This document shows, piece after piece, positions 45,310-54,575 of a stretch of DNA of 64,000 nt. Positions within the stretch are counted from its first letter, which is position 1. Every line of letters starts with the position of its first letter. The position numbers and the translations under genes were made by a program. The notes beneath the pieces were generated by a model. That model made no database searches. It had not been told where the DNA came from and saw nothing but the letters and a program-made list of their open reading frames with translations. This DNA is from Paenibacillus lemnae (lineage in GTDB: Bacteria; Bacillota; Bacilli; Paenibacillales; Paenibacillaceae). The stretch is taken from NCBI RefSeq assembly GCF_012933385.1, contig NZ_JABBPN010000008.1, positions 62,001 to 126,000 on the forward strand, given 5' to 3'.

Positions 45310-46854
45310 ATGCCGGATATCTTGATCTGGGTCATAATCGTTCTCGTTGTAGCCGCTATATTCTTTGGGTTCGGTTATTTTATTCGCAAAAACCTTGCTG
45401 AAGCTAAAATTTCCAGTGCGGAACACGCCGCCGTTCAAATCGTAGAAAGTGCGAAGAAAGACGCGGAAGCACTGAAAAAAGAAACGGTTCTCGAAGCAAA
45501 AGACGAAGTTCACAGAATTCGAGCCGAGGCTGAAAAAGACACCCGTGAGCGCCGCAATGAAATTCAACGGCAGGAACGGAGATTGTTGCAAAAGGAAGAA
45601 TCGCTGGATAAAAAATTAGAATCTTTGGAACGTAAAGAAGAACAAGTGGCTAACAAAGAGAAACGCATTGAAGAAACCCAACAGCAGATCGACGTGATCT
45701 ACAAAAACCAGGTTACGGAATTGGAGCGAATCTCCAATCTGTCTATGGAAGATGCAAGAAGTATTATTTTGAGCAATGTGGAACAGGAAGTACGCCATGA
45801 AACTGCACAGATGATTAAAGAAATCGAGCAGCAGGCAAAGGAAGAGGCCGACAAGAAATCGCGTGAAATTATTACGCTGGCCATCCAGCGCTGTGCCGCT
45901 GATCATGTTGCAGAAACGACGGTATCTGTTGTAACTCTGCCGAATGAAGAAATGAAAGGCCGGATAATCGGACGTGAAGGCCGTAACATCCGTGCTCTTG
46001 AAACCCTTACAGGTATTGATCTCATCATTGACGATACACCTGAAGCGGTTATACTGTCGGGATTTGATCCGATACGCCGTGAAATTGCCCGTACTGCACT
46101 GGAGAAACTGGTGGCAGACGGACGAATTCATCCGGCTCGGATTGAAGAGATGGTGGAAAAATCTCGTAAGGAAGTGGACGAACGGATCCGTGAATACGGG
46201 GAACAAGCCACATTTGAGGTTGGAGTTCACGGATTGCATCCTGATCTGATCAAAATTCTGGGCCGTTTGAAGTTCCGTACCAGCTATGGCCAGAACGTAC
46301 TGAAGCATTCCATGGAAGTCGCTTATCTGACCGGTCTGATGGCCGGAGAGTTGGGTGAAGACATCACCCTGGCGAAACGTGCAGGTCTGCTGCATGACAT
46401 CGGTAAAGCGCTGGATCATGAAGTGGAAGGCTCCCATGTTGAAATCGGCGTGGAGCTGGCGAAGAAGTACAAGGAACATCCGGTCGTTATTAACAGTATT
46501 GCATCCCATCACGGCGACTGTGAAGCTACTTCAGTCATCGCTATGCTTGTCGGTGCTGCAGACGCACTGTCGGCTGCGAGACCGGGCGCAAGAAGAGAGA
46601 CGCTGGAAACCTATATCAAGCGTCTTGAGAAGCTGGAAGGCATCACGGAATCGTTTGAGGGTGTAGAGAAGTCGTATGCCATTCAAGCGGGTCGTGAAGT
46701 CCGGGTTATGGTACAGCCAGAGAAGATCGATGATGCAGAGGCATTCCGCCTGGCACGTGATATCACGAAGAAGATCGAGAATGAACTGGATTATCCAGGT
46801 CACATCAAGGTCACCGTTATTCGTGAGACACGCGCAGTGGATTACGCCAAATAA
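45310..46854 (+). CDS. rny: Ribonuclease Y
   Basis: RNase Y is the membrane-bound endoribonuclease that starts much mRNA decay in Bacilli. The 514-residue protein has an N-terminal membrane helix (about residues 3-21), a long coiled coil to about 180, a KH domain ([21 protein letters not shown]) and an HD domain with [10 protein letters not shown] at about 362-371. The ATG at 45310 is six to seven bases after GAGGAGGTG. The upstream GTG at 45301 lies in that ribosome site and is rejected. Its partner RicA is encoded at 54.6 kb. Confidence 0.96.
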   Translation: MPDILIWVIIVLVVAAIFFGFGYFIRKNLAEAKISSAEHAAVQIVESAKKDAEALKKETVLEAKDEVHRIRAEAEKDTRERRNEIQRQERRLLQKEESLDKKLESLERKEEQVANKEKRIEETQQQIDVIYKNQVTELERISNLSMEDARSIILSNVEQEVRHETAQMIKEIEQQAKEEADKKSREIITLAIQRCAADHVAETTVSVVTLPNEEMKGRIIGREGRNIRALETLTGIDLIIDDTPEAVILSGFDPIRREIARTALEKLVADGRIHPARIEEMVEKSRKEVDERIREYGEQATFEVGVHGLHPDLIKILGRLKFRTSYGQNVLKHSMEVAYLTGLMAGELGEDITLAKRAGLLHDIGKALDHEVEGSHVEIGVELAKKYKEHPVVINSIASHHGDCEATSVIAMLVGAADALSAARPGARRETLETYIKRLEKLEGITESFEGVEKSYAIQAGREVRVMVQPEKIDDAEAFRLARDITKKIENELDYPGHIKVTVIRETRAVDYAK

Positions 46855-46868
46855 AGAGATGTTCTCTA

Positions 46869-46896
46869 AAGTGGCCGAGGAATCGGCCACTTTTTT
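46869..46896 (+). terminator. Intrinsic terminator after rny
   Basis: AAGTGGCCGA at 46869-46878 pairs perfectly with TCGGCCACTT at 46883-46892, followed by T to 46896. Confidence 0.88.
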
Positions 46897-46947
46897 AAAT
46901 TTAAATCAGGTCATGTGACCGAAAAGCCGCTGCAAGGGCTCATCAAG

Positions 46948-47760
46948 ATGAAGGAGTGGATTGGAATCAATATTATATTTATTGGCGATATTGTCGGCAG
47001 TACAGGACGGAAAGCGCTGCGGGCGGTGCTGCCTGCCCTGAAAAGTAAGTATAACCCGCACATCATTATTGCTAATGGAGAAAATGCCGCCTCGGGCAGA
47101 GGGATTACATCAGCCATTGCGAACGAATTTTTCAACTGGGGTGTGCATGGCATCACAATGGGCAATCACACATGGGACAATCGTGAAATCTTTGAATTCA
47201 TTGATGACGAGCCGCGTATGATTCGTCCCGCCAATTTTCCGCCAGGAACACCGGGACGCGGACACACCGTCATCAAGGCCAATGGGAAAGAGCTGGCAAT
47301 CGTCAACCTCCAGGGCCGGACTTTCCTGCCAGCCATTGATTGTCCGTTTCGCGCTGCCGATGAAATTGTAGATGGACTGCGAAAGAAGCACAAGCATATC
47401 CTGGTTGATTTTCATGCTGAAGCTACATCCGAGAAAATCGCAATGGGGTGGCATATGGATGGACGAGCTTCCATCGTTGTAGGGACCCATACCCATGTGC
47501 AGAGCAATGATGATACCATTTTGCCGGAAGGAACCGCTTATCTTACAGATACCGGCATGGTTGGTTCCAAGGAAGGCATTCTTGGCATGCAGCGGGACAG
47601 CGTGCTCTATAAATTTAAAACTCAGCTCCCCGCCAGGTTTCAGGTCGATGAAGGAAAATGGCATTTCCATGCTGTATTTGTCCAGCTGGACGATGATACC
47701 GGCATAGCGAAAAAAATTGAAAAAATTCGCAGATACGAAGATGAGTGGCAGATGGATTAA
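46948..47760 (+). CDS. ymdB: YmdB-type metallophosphoesterase
   Basis: YmdB is a cytosolic phosphodiesterase that cleaves 2',3'-cyclic nucleotides and influences biofilm and sporulation decisions in B. subtilis. The family blocks are IFIGDIVGSTGRKAL, NGENAASGRGIT, TMGNHTWDNREIFEF, DFHAEATSEKIAMGWH and GTHTHVQSND, holding the metal ligands. The start is uncertain. ATG 46948 gives 270 residues with a weak ribosome site. The perfect site AAGGAGTGG at 46951-46959 is instead well placed for AUC at 46966, which would give 264 residues, as in B. subtilis. A terminator separates it from rny. Confidence 0.9.
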   Translation: MKEWIGINIIFIGDIVGSTGRKALRAVLPALKSKYNPHIIIANGENAASGRGITSAIANEFFNWGVHGITMGNHTWDNREIFEFIDDEPRMIRPANFPPGTPGRGHTVIKANGKELAIVNLQGRTFLPAIDCPFRAADEIVDGLRKKHKHILVDFHAEATSEKIAMGWHMDGRASIVVGTHTHVQSNDDTILPEGTAYLTDTGMVGSKEGILGMQRDSVLYKFKTQLPARFQVDEGKWHFHAVFVQLDDDTGIAKKIEKIRRYEDEWQMD

Positions 47761-47811
47761 AAGTTCCCAAAGCGGTTAAAGAGTATTTAAGGACACCAGC
47801 TGTTAAAAAGA

Positions 47812-47838
47812 AGGAATCTTTTCCCCACACACGAATAA
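47812..47838 (+). promoter_or_regulatory. Probable sigma-H promoter of spoVS
   Basis: AGGAATC at 47812-47818 and ACGAATAA at 47831-47838 fit the sigma-H pattern (RnAGGAwww then GAATww). The B. subtilis spoVS gene is sigma-H dependent. Confidence 0.55.
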
Positions 47839-47893
47839 CATCTAGTAAATGAAGGCAAAGCATCACTCAACATTCCCAGGGGAGGTACTTACC

Positions 47894-48154
47894 ATGGAAG
47901 TATTAAAAGTTTCAGCAAAATCCAATCCAAACTCAGTTGCAGGTGCACTCGCCGGCGTTCTCCGTGAACGCGGAGGAGCCGAACTTCAAGCGATTGGAGC
48001 AGGAGCACTGAATCAAGCGATTAAAGCGGTAGCCATCGCCCGGGGATTTGTAGCACCCAGCGGGGTTGACTTGATATGCATCCCTGCTTTTACGGATATT
48101 GTGATTGATGGAGAAGACCGGACAGCGATTAAGTTGATCGTCGAACCTAGATAA
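47894..48154 (+). CDS. spoVS: Stage V sporulation protein S
   Basis: SpoVS is a small protein needed for coat assembly and septation timing in B. subtilis; it has the Alba-like fold. The 86-residue product (MEVLKVSAKSNPNSVAGALA, GAGALNQAIKAVAIARGFVA) is the standard length and is almost invariant in spore-formers. The ATG at 47894 follows GGGGAGGTAC. It stands in its own unit between a sigma-H-like promoter and a terminator. Confidence 0.97.
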   Translation: MEVLKVSAKSNPNSVAGALAGVLRERGGAELQAIGAGALNQAIKAVAIARGFVAPSGVDLICIPAFTDIVIDGEDRTAIKLIVEPR

Positions 48155-48175
48155 TGTTGGAATGTTGAGAGGATG

Positions 48176-48210
48176 AGCCTGTTTACGATACACCAGTAAA
48201 CAGGCTTTTT
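48176..48210 (+). terminator. Intrinsic terminator after spoVS
   Basis: AGCCTGTTTAC at 48176-48186 pairs perfectly with GTAAACAGGCT at 48196-48206, then T. Confidence 0.88.
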
Positions 48211-48237
48211 GCTGTGAACAGGAGAGGGGCTGTAAGG

Positions 48238-49203
48238 ATGAAGGTTGTTGATTTCCACTGTGATGCTCTGAGCAAGCTGGTAGAGAAACCAGCTGCCCTT
48301 TTTGAGGATGGATCCGGTGCGCAGCTGGACGTGACACTGCAATCCATGAACCAGGGGAATATTGCGCTGCAGGTGTTCGCTGTGTTTTTATCCGAGAACA
48401 AGGGAAAACCTCAGTTTGAGAGAGTGATGGCCCAATTGGATGTATTCCGAAAACGTCTGGTGGGGTCTGGAGATATAGCGTGGCTGAAATGGCGTGATCA
48501 GGTTGAGCAGATTACAAGTGGCGGCAAACGATGGGGCATGTTATCGCTGGAAGGACTGGACGGGCTGGAAGGTAATCTGTTTTATGTTCAGTTGTGCTAT
48601 GATCTGGGCGTGCGTTTTATGGGTTTGACCTGGAACCATGCAAATTGGGCGGCTGATGGTGTTATGGAAAAGCGCGGAGCTGGTCTTACAGACAAGGGCA
48701 GGCAGTTTGTGGAGCTCAGCCAGCGGCTGGGGATCATTCTCGATGTATCCCATCTGTCGCCCTCCGGTTTCTGGGAACTGGCGGAGATTACTGAGCGGCC
48801 GTTTATAGCATCTCACTCTAATGCTTATTCGGTCTGTCCGCACCCAAGGAACTTGTCTGATGAGCAGATCCGGGCTATTGCTGCCTTGGACGGTTTAATC
48901 GGCTTAACGTTTGTCCCCTGGTTCATTCGTCAAAATACCAGACCGGTTAAGCCGGAAGATCTGCTGCCTCATATTGAAAAAATCTGTTCCCTTGGCGGCG
49001 AACATCATTTGATGTTTGGTTCTGACTTCGACGGAATTGATCAATGGGTAGAGGGTCTGGAAAGTCCGGGCTGCTATCCCAGGCTGATTGAGCTTCTCCT
49101 TAAGCATTATCCGGAATACCTGGTTCGCGGCTGGACGTCGGGCAACGCGCTGGCTTTTTTGGAAAAACATCTCCCCCAGAGACCCTCCTCTGAGGATATG
49201 TAA
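48238..49203 (+). CDS. Membrane dipeptidase (peptidase M19, renal dipeptidase family)
   Basis: The 321-residue protein belongs to the M19 zinc peptidases that cleave dipeptides, including D-amino acid-containing ones. FHCDALSK holds the HxD metal motif; GLTWNHANWAADGV, LDVSHLSPSGFWEL and SHSNAYSVCPHPRNLSDEQI follow, and FGSDFDGIDQW is the C-terminal ligand region. There is no signal peptide or membrane helix, so a cytosolic role, perhaps peptide recycling in sporulation, is inferred. The ATG at 48238 follows GGAGAGGGG. Confidence 0.9.
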   Translation: MKVVDFHCDALSKLVEKPAALFEDGSGAQLDVTLQSMNQGNIALQVFAVFLSENKGKPQFERVMAQLDVFRKRLVGSGDIAWLKWRDQVEQITSGGKRWGMLSLEGLDGLEGNLFYVQLCYDLGVRFMGLTWNHANWAADGVMEKRGAGLTDKGRQFVELSQRLGIILDVSHLSPSGFWELAEITERPFIASHSNAYSVCPHPRNLSDEQIRAIAALDGLIGLTFVPWFIRQNTRPVKPEDLLPHIEKICSLGGEHHLMFGSDFDGIDQWVEGLESPGCYPRLIELLLKHYPEYLVRGWTSGNALAFLEKHLPQRPSSEDM

Positions 49204-49459
49204 GCACATATAATAATCCCAAGCATTTTGGGGACAACAGCGGTCGTAAGAACACTTGCCATCGCAGCCATACAGAATGGTAACTTTTAATTTCATTATA
49301 ATCAGAAAATATTTCTTGCCATTTCACTATTAAACCGATAAACTTTATCGTAATTAAAAAAATCATGGTCGTTTGACGTTTCTGAACTTATAATGTAACA
49401 AGATTAACTATTACTGCCGGCTAGTAAGGATGCATGAAGTGAAAAAGGAGTGGAGTTTT
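49204..49459 (+). other. Non-coding region before korA
   Basis: No gene is seen in these 256 bases. The stretch contains a perfect 7-1-7 palindrome (separate entry) and TATAAT at 49389-49394 without a good -35 hexamer. CCCAA/TTGGG at 49218-49232 might be a remnant terminator of the dipeptidase gene. Confidence 0.4.
49336..49350. promoter_or_regulatory. Perfect 7-1-7 palindrome before korA (candidate operator)
   Basis: CGATAAA-C-TTTATCG is exactly self-complementary around one central base. It lies 39 bases before a TATAAT-like element. The 7-1-7 geometry is shared with Fur-family operators, but the sequence does not match the Fur, Zur or PerR consensus closely. Confidence 0.45.
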
Positions 49460-51214
49460 TTGATCAACCAGTTATCGTGGAAAATCGGGGGCCAGCAGGG
49501 TGAGGGTGTGGAAAGTACAGACCGTATTTTTTCAACAGCTCTTAACCGTCTGGGTTACTATCTTTACGGGTATCGTCATTTTTCTTCAAGAATAAAAGGC
49601 GGACATACCAACAACAAAATCAGAATCAGTATTGATCCGATCCGTTCCATTTCGGATGATTTAGATATTCTGGTCGCTTTTGACCAGGAAAGTATCGACT
49701 TGAATGCACATGAACTGCGTCCTGGCGGCGTCGTTGTTGCCGATACGAAGTTCACTCCTACAGTCCCTGAAGATTGTGATATTCGCTTGTTCTCTGTGCC
49801 GATTACAGCCATTGCCGAGGAATTGGGCACATCGCTGATGAAGAATATGGTGGCTTCGGGAGCCTCCTGGGCGCTGCTCGGACTTCCACTGGATGTATTT
49901 AATCGTGCTGTGGAAGAGGAATTCGGGCGCAAAGGGCCTGCTGTCGTAGAGAAGAACGTGGAAGCGGTAAAACGGGGTGCAGACTATGTGCTGGAGCTTG
50001 CAGGCGGTCCGCTGGACGACTTCAAGCTTCTCCCGGCAGATGGCAAACAAAAGCTGTTTATGATCGGAAACGACGCTATAGGTCTCGGTGCTGTGGCTGC
50101 AGGATGCCGTCTGATGAGTGCGTATCCAATAACGCCGGCATCTGAAATTATGGAATACTTGATCAAGCAGCTTCCTAAATTCGGAGGCACTGTGGTTCAG
50201 ACCGAAGATGAAATTGCAGCAGTTACAATGGCTATCGGATCCAACTATGCGGGTGTTCGTACGATGACAGCATCTGCTGGGCCAGGACTTTCATTGATGA
50301 TGGAAGGGATTGGACTGGCAGGTATGACGGAGACGCCTGTGGTGATCGTGGATACACAGCGCGGCGGACCAAGTACAGGCTTGCCTACCAAGCAGGAGCA
50401 GAGTGATATTAATGCCATGATTCACGGAACTCATGGTGAAATACCGAAGATCATTCTTGCACCAAGTTCCATTGAGGAATGTTTCTATGATACGATCGAA
50501 GCTTTTAACTTGTCAGAGAAATATCAAGTGCCTGTTATACTGGTGACGGACCTGCAGCTTTCACTGGGCAAGCAGTCCTGTGAGCCGCTGGATTTCAACC
50601 GGATCGTCATTGACCGGGGAAGTCTCGTGCAGGAAGCTCCGGAACGTGAAGATAAAGCGCTGTTTCCGCGTTATGCATTTACTGAGAACGGTGTATCACC
50701 ACGCGTTCTGCCAGGTCAAAAGAACGGCATTCATCACGTGACCGGCGTAGAGCATGATGAAACTGGCCGTCCGTCTGAATCTGCTGAAAACCGCAAGAAG
50801 ATGATGGATAAGCGGCTCGGTAAACTGGACTCATTGGTTGTAAGAGATCCGATCCTGGCCCAAGCCCTCTACGAAACACCTGATGTGCTGATTATCGGTA
50901 TGGGATCAACAGGTGGAACGATTGATCAAGCCCGTGAACTGCTGGAGAATGATGGACTAACAACTAATCATTTGACCATTCGTTTGCTGCATCCGTTTCC
51001 TGCGGATGAGGTACGTCCATATGTTGAAAAAGCGCGGCATGTTATCGTGGTTGAGAACAATGCCACAGCCCAATTGGCAGGCCTGCTTAAACTGCATGTC
51101 GGTCATGCTGAGAAGATTAGCAGTGTCTTGAAATATGACGGGAATCCGTTCCTGCCTTCCATCATTTACAACGAGTGCAAGCATATTTGCACCTTAAGCA
51201 AGGAGCTGGTTTAA
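49460..51214 (+). CDS. korA: 2-oxoacid:ferredoxin oxidoreductase, fused gamma-alpha subunit
   Basis: With KorB it oxidises a 2-oxoacid to acyl-CoA while reducing ferredoxin. The 584-residue protein fuses the gamma domain (WKIGGQQGEGVESTDRIF, residues about 5-185) to the alpha domain (SAYPITPASEIMEYL, QTEDEIAAVTMAIG, TASAGPGLSLMMEGIGLA). Such a fusion is common in 2-oxoglutarate and pyruvate oxidoreductases of Bacilli; which substrate cannot be decided here. The TTG at 49460 follows AAGGAGTGGAG. korB follows after two bases. Confidence 0.92.
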   Translation: MINQLSWKIGGQQGEGVESTDRIFSTALNRLGYYLYGYRHFSSRIKGGHTNNKIRISIDPIRSISDDLDILVAFDQESIDLNAHELRPGGVVVADTKFTPTVPEDCDIRLFSVPITAIAEELGTSLMKNMVASGASWALLGLPLDVFNRAVEEEFGRKGPAVVEKNVEAVKRGADYVLELAGGPLDDFKLLPADGKQKLFMIGNDAIGLGAVAAGCRLMSAYPITPASEIMEYLIKQLPKFGGTVVQTEDEIAAVTMAIGSNYAGVRTMTASAGPGLSLMMEGIGLAGMTETPVVIVDTQRGGPSTGLPTKQEQSDINAMIHGTHGEIPKIILAPSSIEECFYDTIEAFNLSEKYQVPVILVTDLQLSLGKQSCEPLDFNRIVIDRGSLVQEAPEREDKALFPRYAFTENGVSPRVLPGQKNGIHHVTGVEHDETGRPSESAENRKKMMDKRLGKLDSLVVRDPILAQALYETPDVLIIGMGSTGGTIDQARELLENDGLTTNHLTIRLLHPFPADEVRPYVEKARHVIVVENNATAQLAGLLKLHVGHAEKISSVLKYDGNPFLPSIIYNECKHICTLSKELV

Positions 51215-51216
51215 TC

Positions 51217-52083
51217 ATGGCAACATTTAAAGATTTCCGTAACAACGTGAAGCCGAACTGGTGCCCGGGCTGCGGGGATTTCTCGATCCAGGCAGCGATC
51301 CAGCGCGCTGCGGCCAACTGCGGACTGACTCCCGAGGAACTGGCTGTCATTTCGGGAATCGGCTGCTCTGGACGTATCTCCGGTTATATTCATGCATATG
51401 GCCTTCACGGCATTCATGGCCGGGCACTTCCGATCGCTCAGGGCGTCAAGCTGGCTAACCGGGATCTGACGGTCATTGCTTCGGGCGGCGACGGAGACGG
51501 TTTCGCCATCGGGATGGGTCATACCATTCACGCGATTCGCAGAAACATCAATATGACATATGTCGTGATGGACAACCAGATCTACGGTCTGACCAAGGGA
51601 CAGACTTCACCAAGAAGTGCTGAGGGTTTTGTTACCAAAAGTACACCTAAAGGCTCGATCGAATCGACGCTCTCGCCGCTTGAGCTGGCACTGTCGGCAG
51701 GTGCGACATTTGTTGCCCAGTCTTTTTCCAGCGACATTAAGCAGTTAACAGCATTAATTGAAGAGGGCATCAAGCATGAAGGCTTCTCCATTATTAATGT
51801 ATTCAGCCCCTGTGTTACCTTTAATAAAGTGAACACTTACGAATGGTTTAAGGAAAATATTGTGAACCTGGATACCTTCCCGGAATATGATCCTTCCAAC
51901 CGTATTCACGCGATGACGAAGCTGATGGAAACCGGAGGACTTCTGACAGGCCTGATTTATCAGGACAAGAACCGCAGAAGCTATGAGAACCAGATTTCTG
52001 GATTCCGTGAAACACCGCTGGCGGAGCAGGATTTGGCTCTAAGTGAAGAGCAGTTTGATCAACTTCTTGCAGAATTTAAGTAG
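51217..52083 (+). CDS. korB: 2-oxoacid:ferredoxin oxidoreductase, beta subunit
   Basis: The beta subunit binds thiamine diphosphate and an iron-sulphur cluster. The 288-residue protein has NWCPGCGDFSIQAAI near the N-terminus, GIGCSGRISGYI, the cofactor motif ASGGDGDGFAIGMGHTIHA and VVMDNQIYGLTKGQTSPRS. Cysteines Cys14, Cys17, Cys49 and Cys196 are candidate cluster ligands. The ATG at 51217 follows AAGGAGCTGG. Both kor genes lie between spoVS and miaB, as in several other Bacillus-group genomes. Confidence 0.93.
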   Translation: MATFKDFRNNVKPNWCPGCGDFSIQAAIQRAAANCGLTPEELAVISGIGCSGRISGYIHAYGLHGIHGRALPIAQGVKLANRDLTVIASGGDGDGFAIGMGHTIHAIRRNINMTYVVMDNQIYGLTKGQTSPRSAEGFVTKSTPKGSIESTLSPLELALSAGATFVAQSFSSDIKQLTALIEEGIKHEGFSIINVFSPCVTFNKVNTYEWFKENIVNLDTFPEYDPSNRIHAMTKLMETGGLLTGLIYQDKNRRSYENQISGFRETPLAEQDLALSEEQFDQLLAEFK

Positions 52084-52094
52084 AGCATTTTTCA

Positions 52095-52130
52095 AAGGCA
52101 GGGCGGACATACCGCCCTGCCTTTTTATTT
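52095..52130 (+). terminator. Intrinsic terminator after korB
   Basis: AAGGCAGGGCGG at 52095-52106 pairs perfectly with CCGCCCTGCCTT at 52112-52123, followed by a T-rich tail. Confidence 0.92.
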
Positions 52131-52198
52131 TTGGGTAAATAGAGAGTATAATAGGTGTTGGCATGTACAGCTTAAAGAGAAAACAAGGAGTGAGACAG

Positions 52199-52771
52199 AT
52201 GAGTAAAACTGTACCTGTGGGTGTATCCGCCCGCCATATTCATGTAACCCAGGAGCATATTGAGGTGCTGTTTGGACCTGGTTATCAACTGACAGAGTTC
52301 AAGCCATTGTCCCAGCCAGGACAATTTGCTGCGAATGAAACAGTAGCAGTGATCGGAACCAAGGGTCAATTCGATAAAGTCAGAATTTTGGGACCTGCCC
52401 GCAAAGCTACACAGCTGGAAATTTCCCGTACCGATTCTTTTGCCATCGGCGTAAAAGCACCGGTTCGTGAGTCTGGTAATATTGAGGGGACCCCAGGCAT
52501 TACCATCAAAGGACCGGCTGGTGAAGTTACGGTGGAAGAAGGAGTCATTGTCGCAGCACGGCACATTCACTTCCATACGTCAGATGCAGAGAAGTGGAAT
52601 ATTCAAGACAAAGACCTGCTGAAGGTCCGCCTTGGCGGAGAACGCGGTCTGGTATTGGAAAACGTCGTTGCACGTGTGTCCGATGACTTTGCGCTGGATA
52701 TGCATATTGATACCGATGAGGCGAATGCAGCCGGTGCTAAAACCGGAGATACTGCAGAAATCATCGACTAG
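52199..52771 (+). CDS. pduL: Phosphate propanoyltransferase / phosphotransacylase (PduL family)
   Basis: PduL-type enzymes interconvert acyl-CoA and acyl-phosphate (propanoyl or acetyl). The 190-residue protein contains two copies of the zinc-binding beta-barrel half: VSARHIHVTQEHIEVLFG with PGQFAANETV, and VAARHIHFHTSDAEKW. It lacks the N-terminal microcompartment-targeting extension, and no microcompartment genes are near, so a soluble housekeeping-type enzyme is likely. The ATG at 52199 follows CAAGGAGTGAG. It follows korAB after a terminator. Confidence 0.92.
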   Translation: MSKTVPVGVSARHIHVTQEHIEVLFGPGYQLTEFKPLSQPGQFAANETVAVIGTKGQFDKVRILGPARKATQLEISRTDSFAIGVKAPVRESGNIEGTPGITIKGPAGEVTVEEGVIVAARHIHFHTSDAEKWNIQDKDLLKVRLGGERGLVLENVVARVSDDFALDMHIDTDEANAAGAKTGDTAEIID

Positions 52772-52799
52772 TAACCTCGAGATTCATGAACAACCAATA

Positions 52800-52852
52800 A
52801 CCGTCTCGAATCAGGGAAGCTTGCTGCTTCCCTGGTGCCGGGCGGTTTTTTT
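52800..52852 (+). terminator. Intrinsic terminator after pduL
   Basis: CAGGGAAGC and GCTTCCCTG form a perfect inner stem, within an outer ACCGTC/GGCGGT pairing, followed by seven T. Confidence 0.85.
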
Positions 52853-52895
52853 GTATCCGGAAAAGGAATGGGCAGTAGCCTGAACAAGAAGATCA

Positions 52896-52904
52896 TGATA
52901 TAAT
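52896..52904 (+). promoter_or_regulatory. Extended -10 promoter upstream of miaB
   Basis: TGATATAAT at 52896-52904, 75 bases before miaB. No good -35 hexamer is visible. Confidence 0.45.
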
Positions 52905-52978
52905 CAGAGACAATGCCCTGAACAGGGATTTCATGATATATTCGTACTTTTAACGGACGTAAGGAGTGACCAATTTCA

Positions 52979-54538
52979 ATGTCCAAAGATGCAAAGGATT
53001 ACTCCAAGTACTTTGATTTTTCGGATGCCAAGCTGCTGTCAGAAGACGAGAATGGCAAAAGAATTCGCATACGCGGCCGTGAAATCAACATACTGTCGGA
53101 GCCTGATCATAGACAGGAAAAACAGCGCGGAAAAGAAGACGTTCAGGTTCTTTACGATACAATGGTATCGGAAGAGTTCATGACCCTGGGTAAAGATAAG
53201 CATTACCTGGTATATACCTTTGGTTGTCAGATGAACGAACATGATTCAGAAACCATCAAAGGTTTACTAGAACAAATGGGCTATACCCCTACAGAGGACC
53301 GCAAGTTAGCGGACATTATTCTGCTGAACACTTGTGCCATTCGCGAGAATGCAGAAGATAAGGTGTTTGGGGAGCTGGGCCATTTGAAACACCTGAAAGT
53401 GGAAAAGCCGGATATGCTGCTGGGAGTATGCGGATGCATGGCTCAGGAAGAAGGCGTGGTCAGACGGATTCTTCAGAAGCACGGCTTCATCGATTTGATA
53501 TTTGGTACACATAATCTCCACCGACTGCCCCATCTGATCCAGGAAGCACTTTTCAGCAAGGAGATGGTAGTAGAGGTCTGGTCTAAGGAAGGTGACATCG
53601 TCGAAAATCTTCCCAAGAAGAGGGAGGGGCTTCGTGGCTGGGTCAACATCATGTACGGATGTGACAAGTTCTGTACGTATTGTATCGTACCATACACACG
53701 GGGGAAAGAACGAAGCCGCAGACCGGATGATGTGATAGCTGAAGTCAGGGAACTGGCACGCCAAGGTTTTAAGGAAATTACGCTCCTGGGTCAGAATGTC
53801 AATGCCTACGGCAAGGATTTTACCGACATTCAATTCAGCTTTGGTGATTTGATGGACGAAATCCGAAAAATCGATATTCCGCGGGTCCGCTTCACTACAT
53901 CACATCCGCGCGACTTTGATGATCGATTGATCGAAGTGCTGGCGAAGAAAGGGAATCTTGTAGAACATATTCATCTGCCGGTTCAATCGGGAAGCAGTCA
54001 GGTTTTGAAAAAAATGAGTCGGAAATATTCCCGTGAGGTTTATCTCGAGCTTGTGGGCAAGATCAAGAAAGCTATTCCGGATGCTGTTCTGACGACAGAC
54101 ATCATTGTCGGCTTTCCAGGTGAAACGGACGAGCAGTTTGAAGAAACACTTTCCCTGGTGAGAGAAGTTGGCTTTGACTTCGCATATACATTCATTTACT
54201 CGCCTCGTGAAGGAACGCCAGCTGCGATTATGGAAGACAACGTGCCGATGGATGTGAAAAAGAAACGCCTGCAGACCCTGAATGATGCCATTGTTGAACA
54301 CAGCCGCAAGAGTAATGACCGGATGATGGGAGCCGTTGTTGAGGTGCTTGTAGAGGGCGTCAGCAAGAATAAAGATCACATGCTGTCAGGCCGGACCCGC
54401 AGCAACAAGCTTGTTCATTTTGAAGGAACGCCAGAGCTGGTCGGCAGCTTTGTACATGTGCGCATTACAGATCCTATGACATGGTACATCAAAGGTGAGA
54501 TGATCCCCGAGCCCGTCGTAACGAGTGATGCGGTGTAA
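52979..54538 (+). CDS. miaB: tRNA (N6-isopentenyl adenosine(37)-C2)-methylthiotransferase MiaB
   Basis: MiaB adds a methylthio group to i6A37 of tRNA. The 519-residue protein has an N-terminal extension of about 65 residues typical of Bacilli, then the UPF0004 cluster domain ([42 protein letters not shown]), the radical SAM motif CDKFCTYC with CxxxCxxC, and a C-terminal TRAM domain. The ATG at 52979 follows AAGGAGTGACC. The next gene, ricA, encodes a protein proposed in B. subtilis to work with Fe-S clusters. Confidence 0.97.
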   Translation: MSKDAKDYSKYFDFSDAKLLSEDENGKRIRIRGREINILSEPDHRQEKQRGKEDVQVLYDTMVSEEFMTLGKDKHYLVYTFGCQMNEHDSETIKGLLEQMGYTPTEDRKLADIILLNTCAIRENAEDKVFGELGHLKHLKVEKPDMLLGVCGCMAQEEGVVRRILQKHGFIDLIFGTHNLHRLPHLIQEALFSKEMVVEVWSKEGDIVENLPKKREGLRGWVNIMYGCDKFCTYCIVPYTRGKERSRRPDDVIAEVRELARQGFKEITLLGQNVNAYGKDFTDIQFSFGDLMDEIRKIDIPRVRFTTSHPRDFDDRLIEVLAKKGNLVEHIHLPVQSGSSQVLKKMSRKYSREVYLELVGKIKKAIPDAVLTTDIIVGFPGETDEQFEETLSLVREVGFDFAYTFIYSPREGTPAAIMEDNVPMDVKKKRLQTLNDAIVEHSRKSNDRMMGAVVEVLVEGVSKNKDHMLSGRTRSNKLVHFEGTPELVGSFVHVRITDPMTWYIKGEMIPEPVVTSDAV

Positions 54539-54575
54539 GGCAAGAATTCACAATAGAGAAGAATTGGAGCGATGA

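Noticed and set aside
45616..46512. Minus-strand open frame of 298 codons opposite rny
   Set aside because: RNase Y is certain on the plus strand; the antisense product has no family motif.
49370..49394. TTGACG and TATAAT before korA taken as a promoter
   Set aside because: The hexamers are only about ten bases apart, too close for a sigma-A promoter.
52199..52771. pduL as a sign of a bacterial microcompartment
   Set aside because: No shell proteins, signature enzymes or targeting extension are present; the protein looks soluble and stand-alone.
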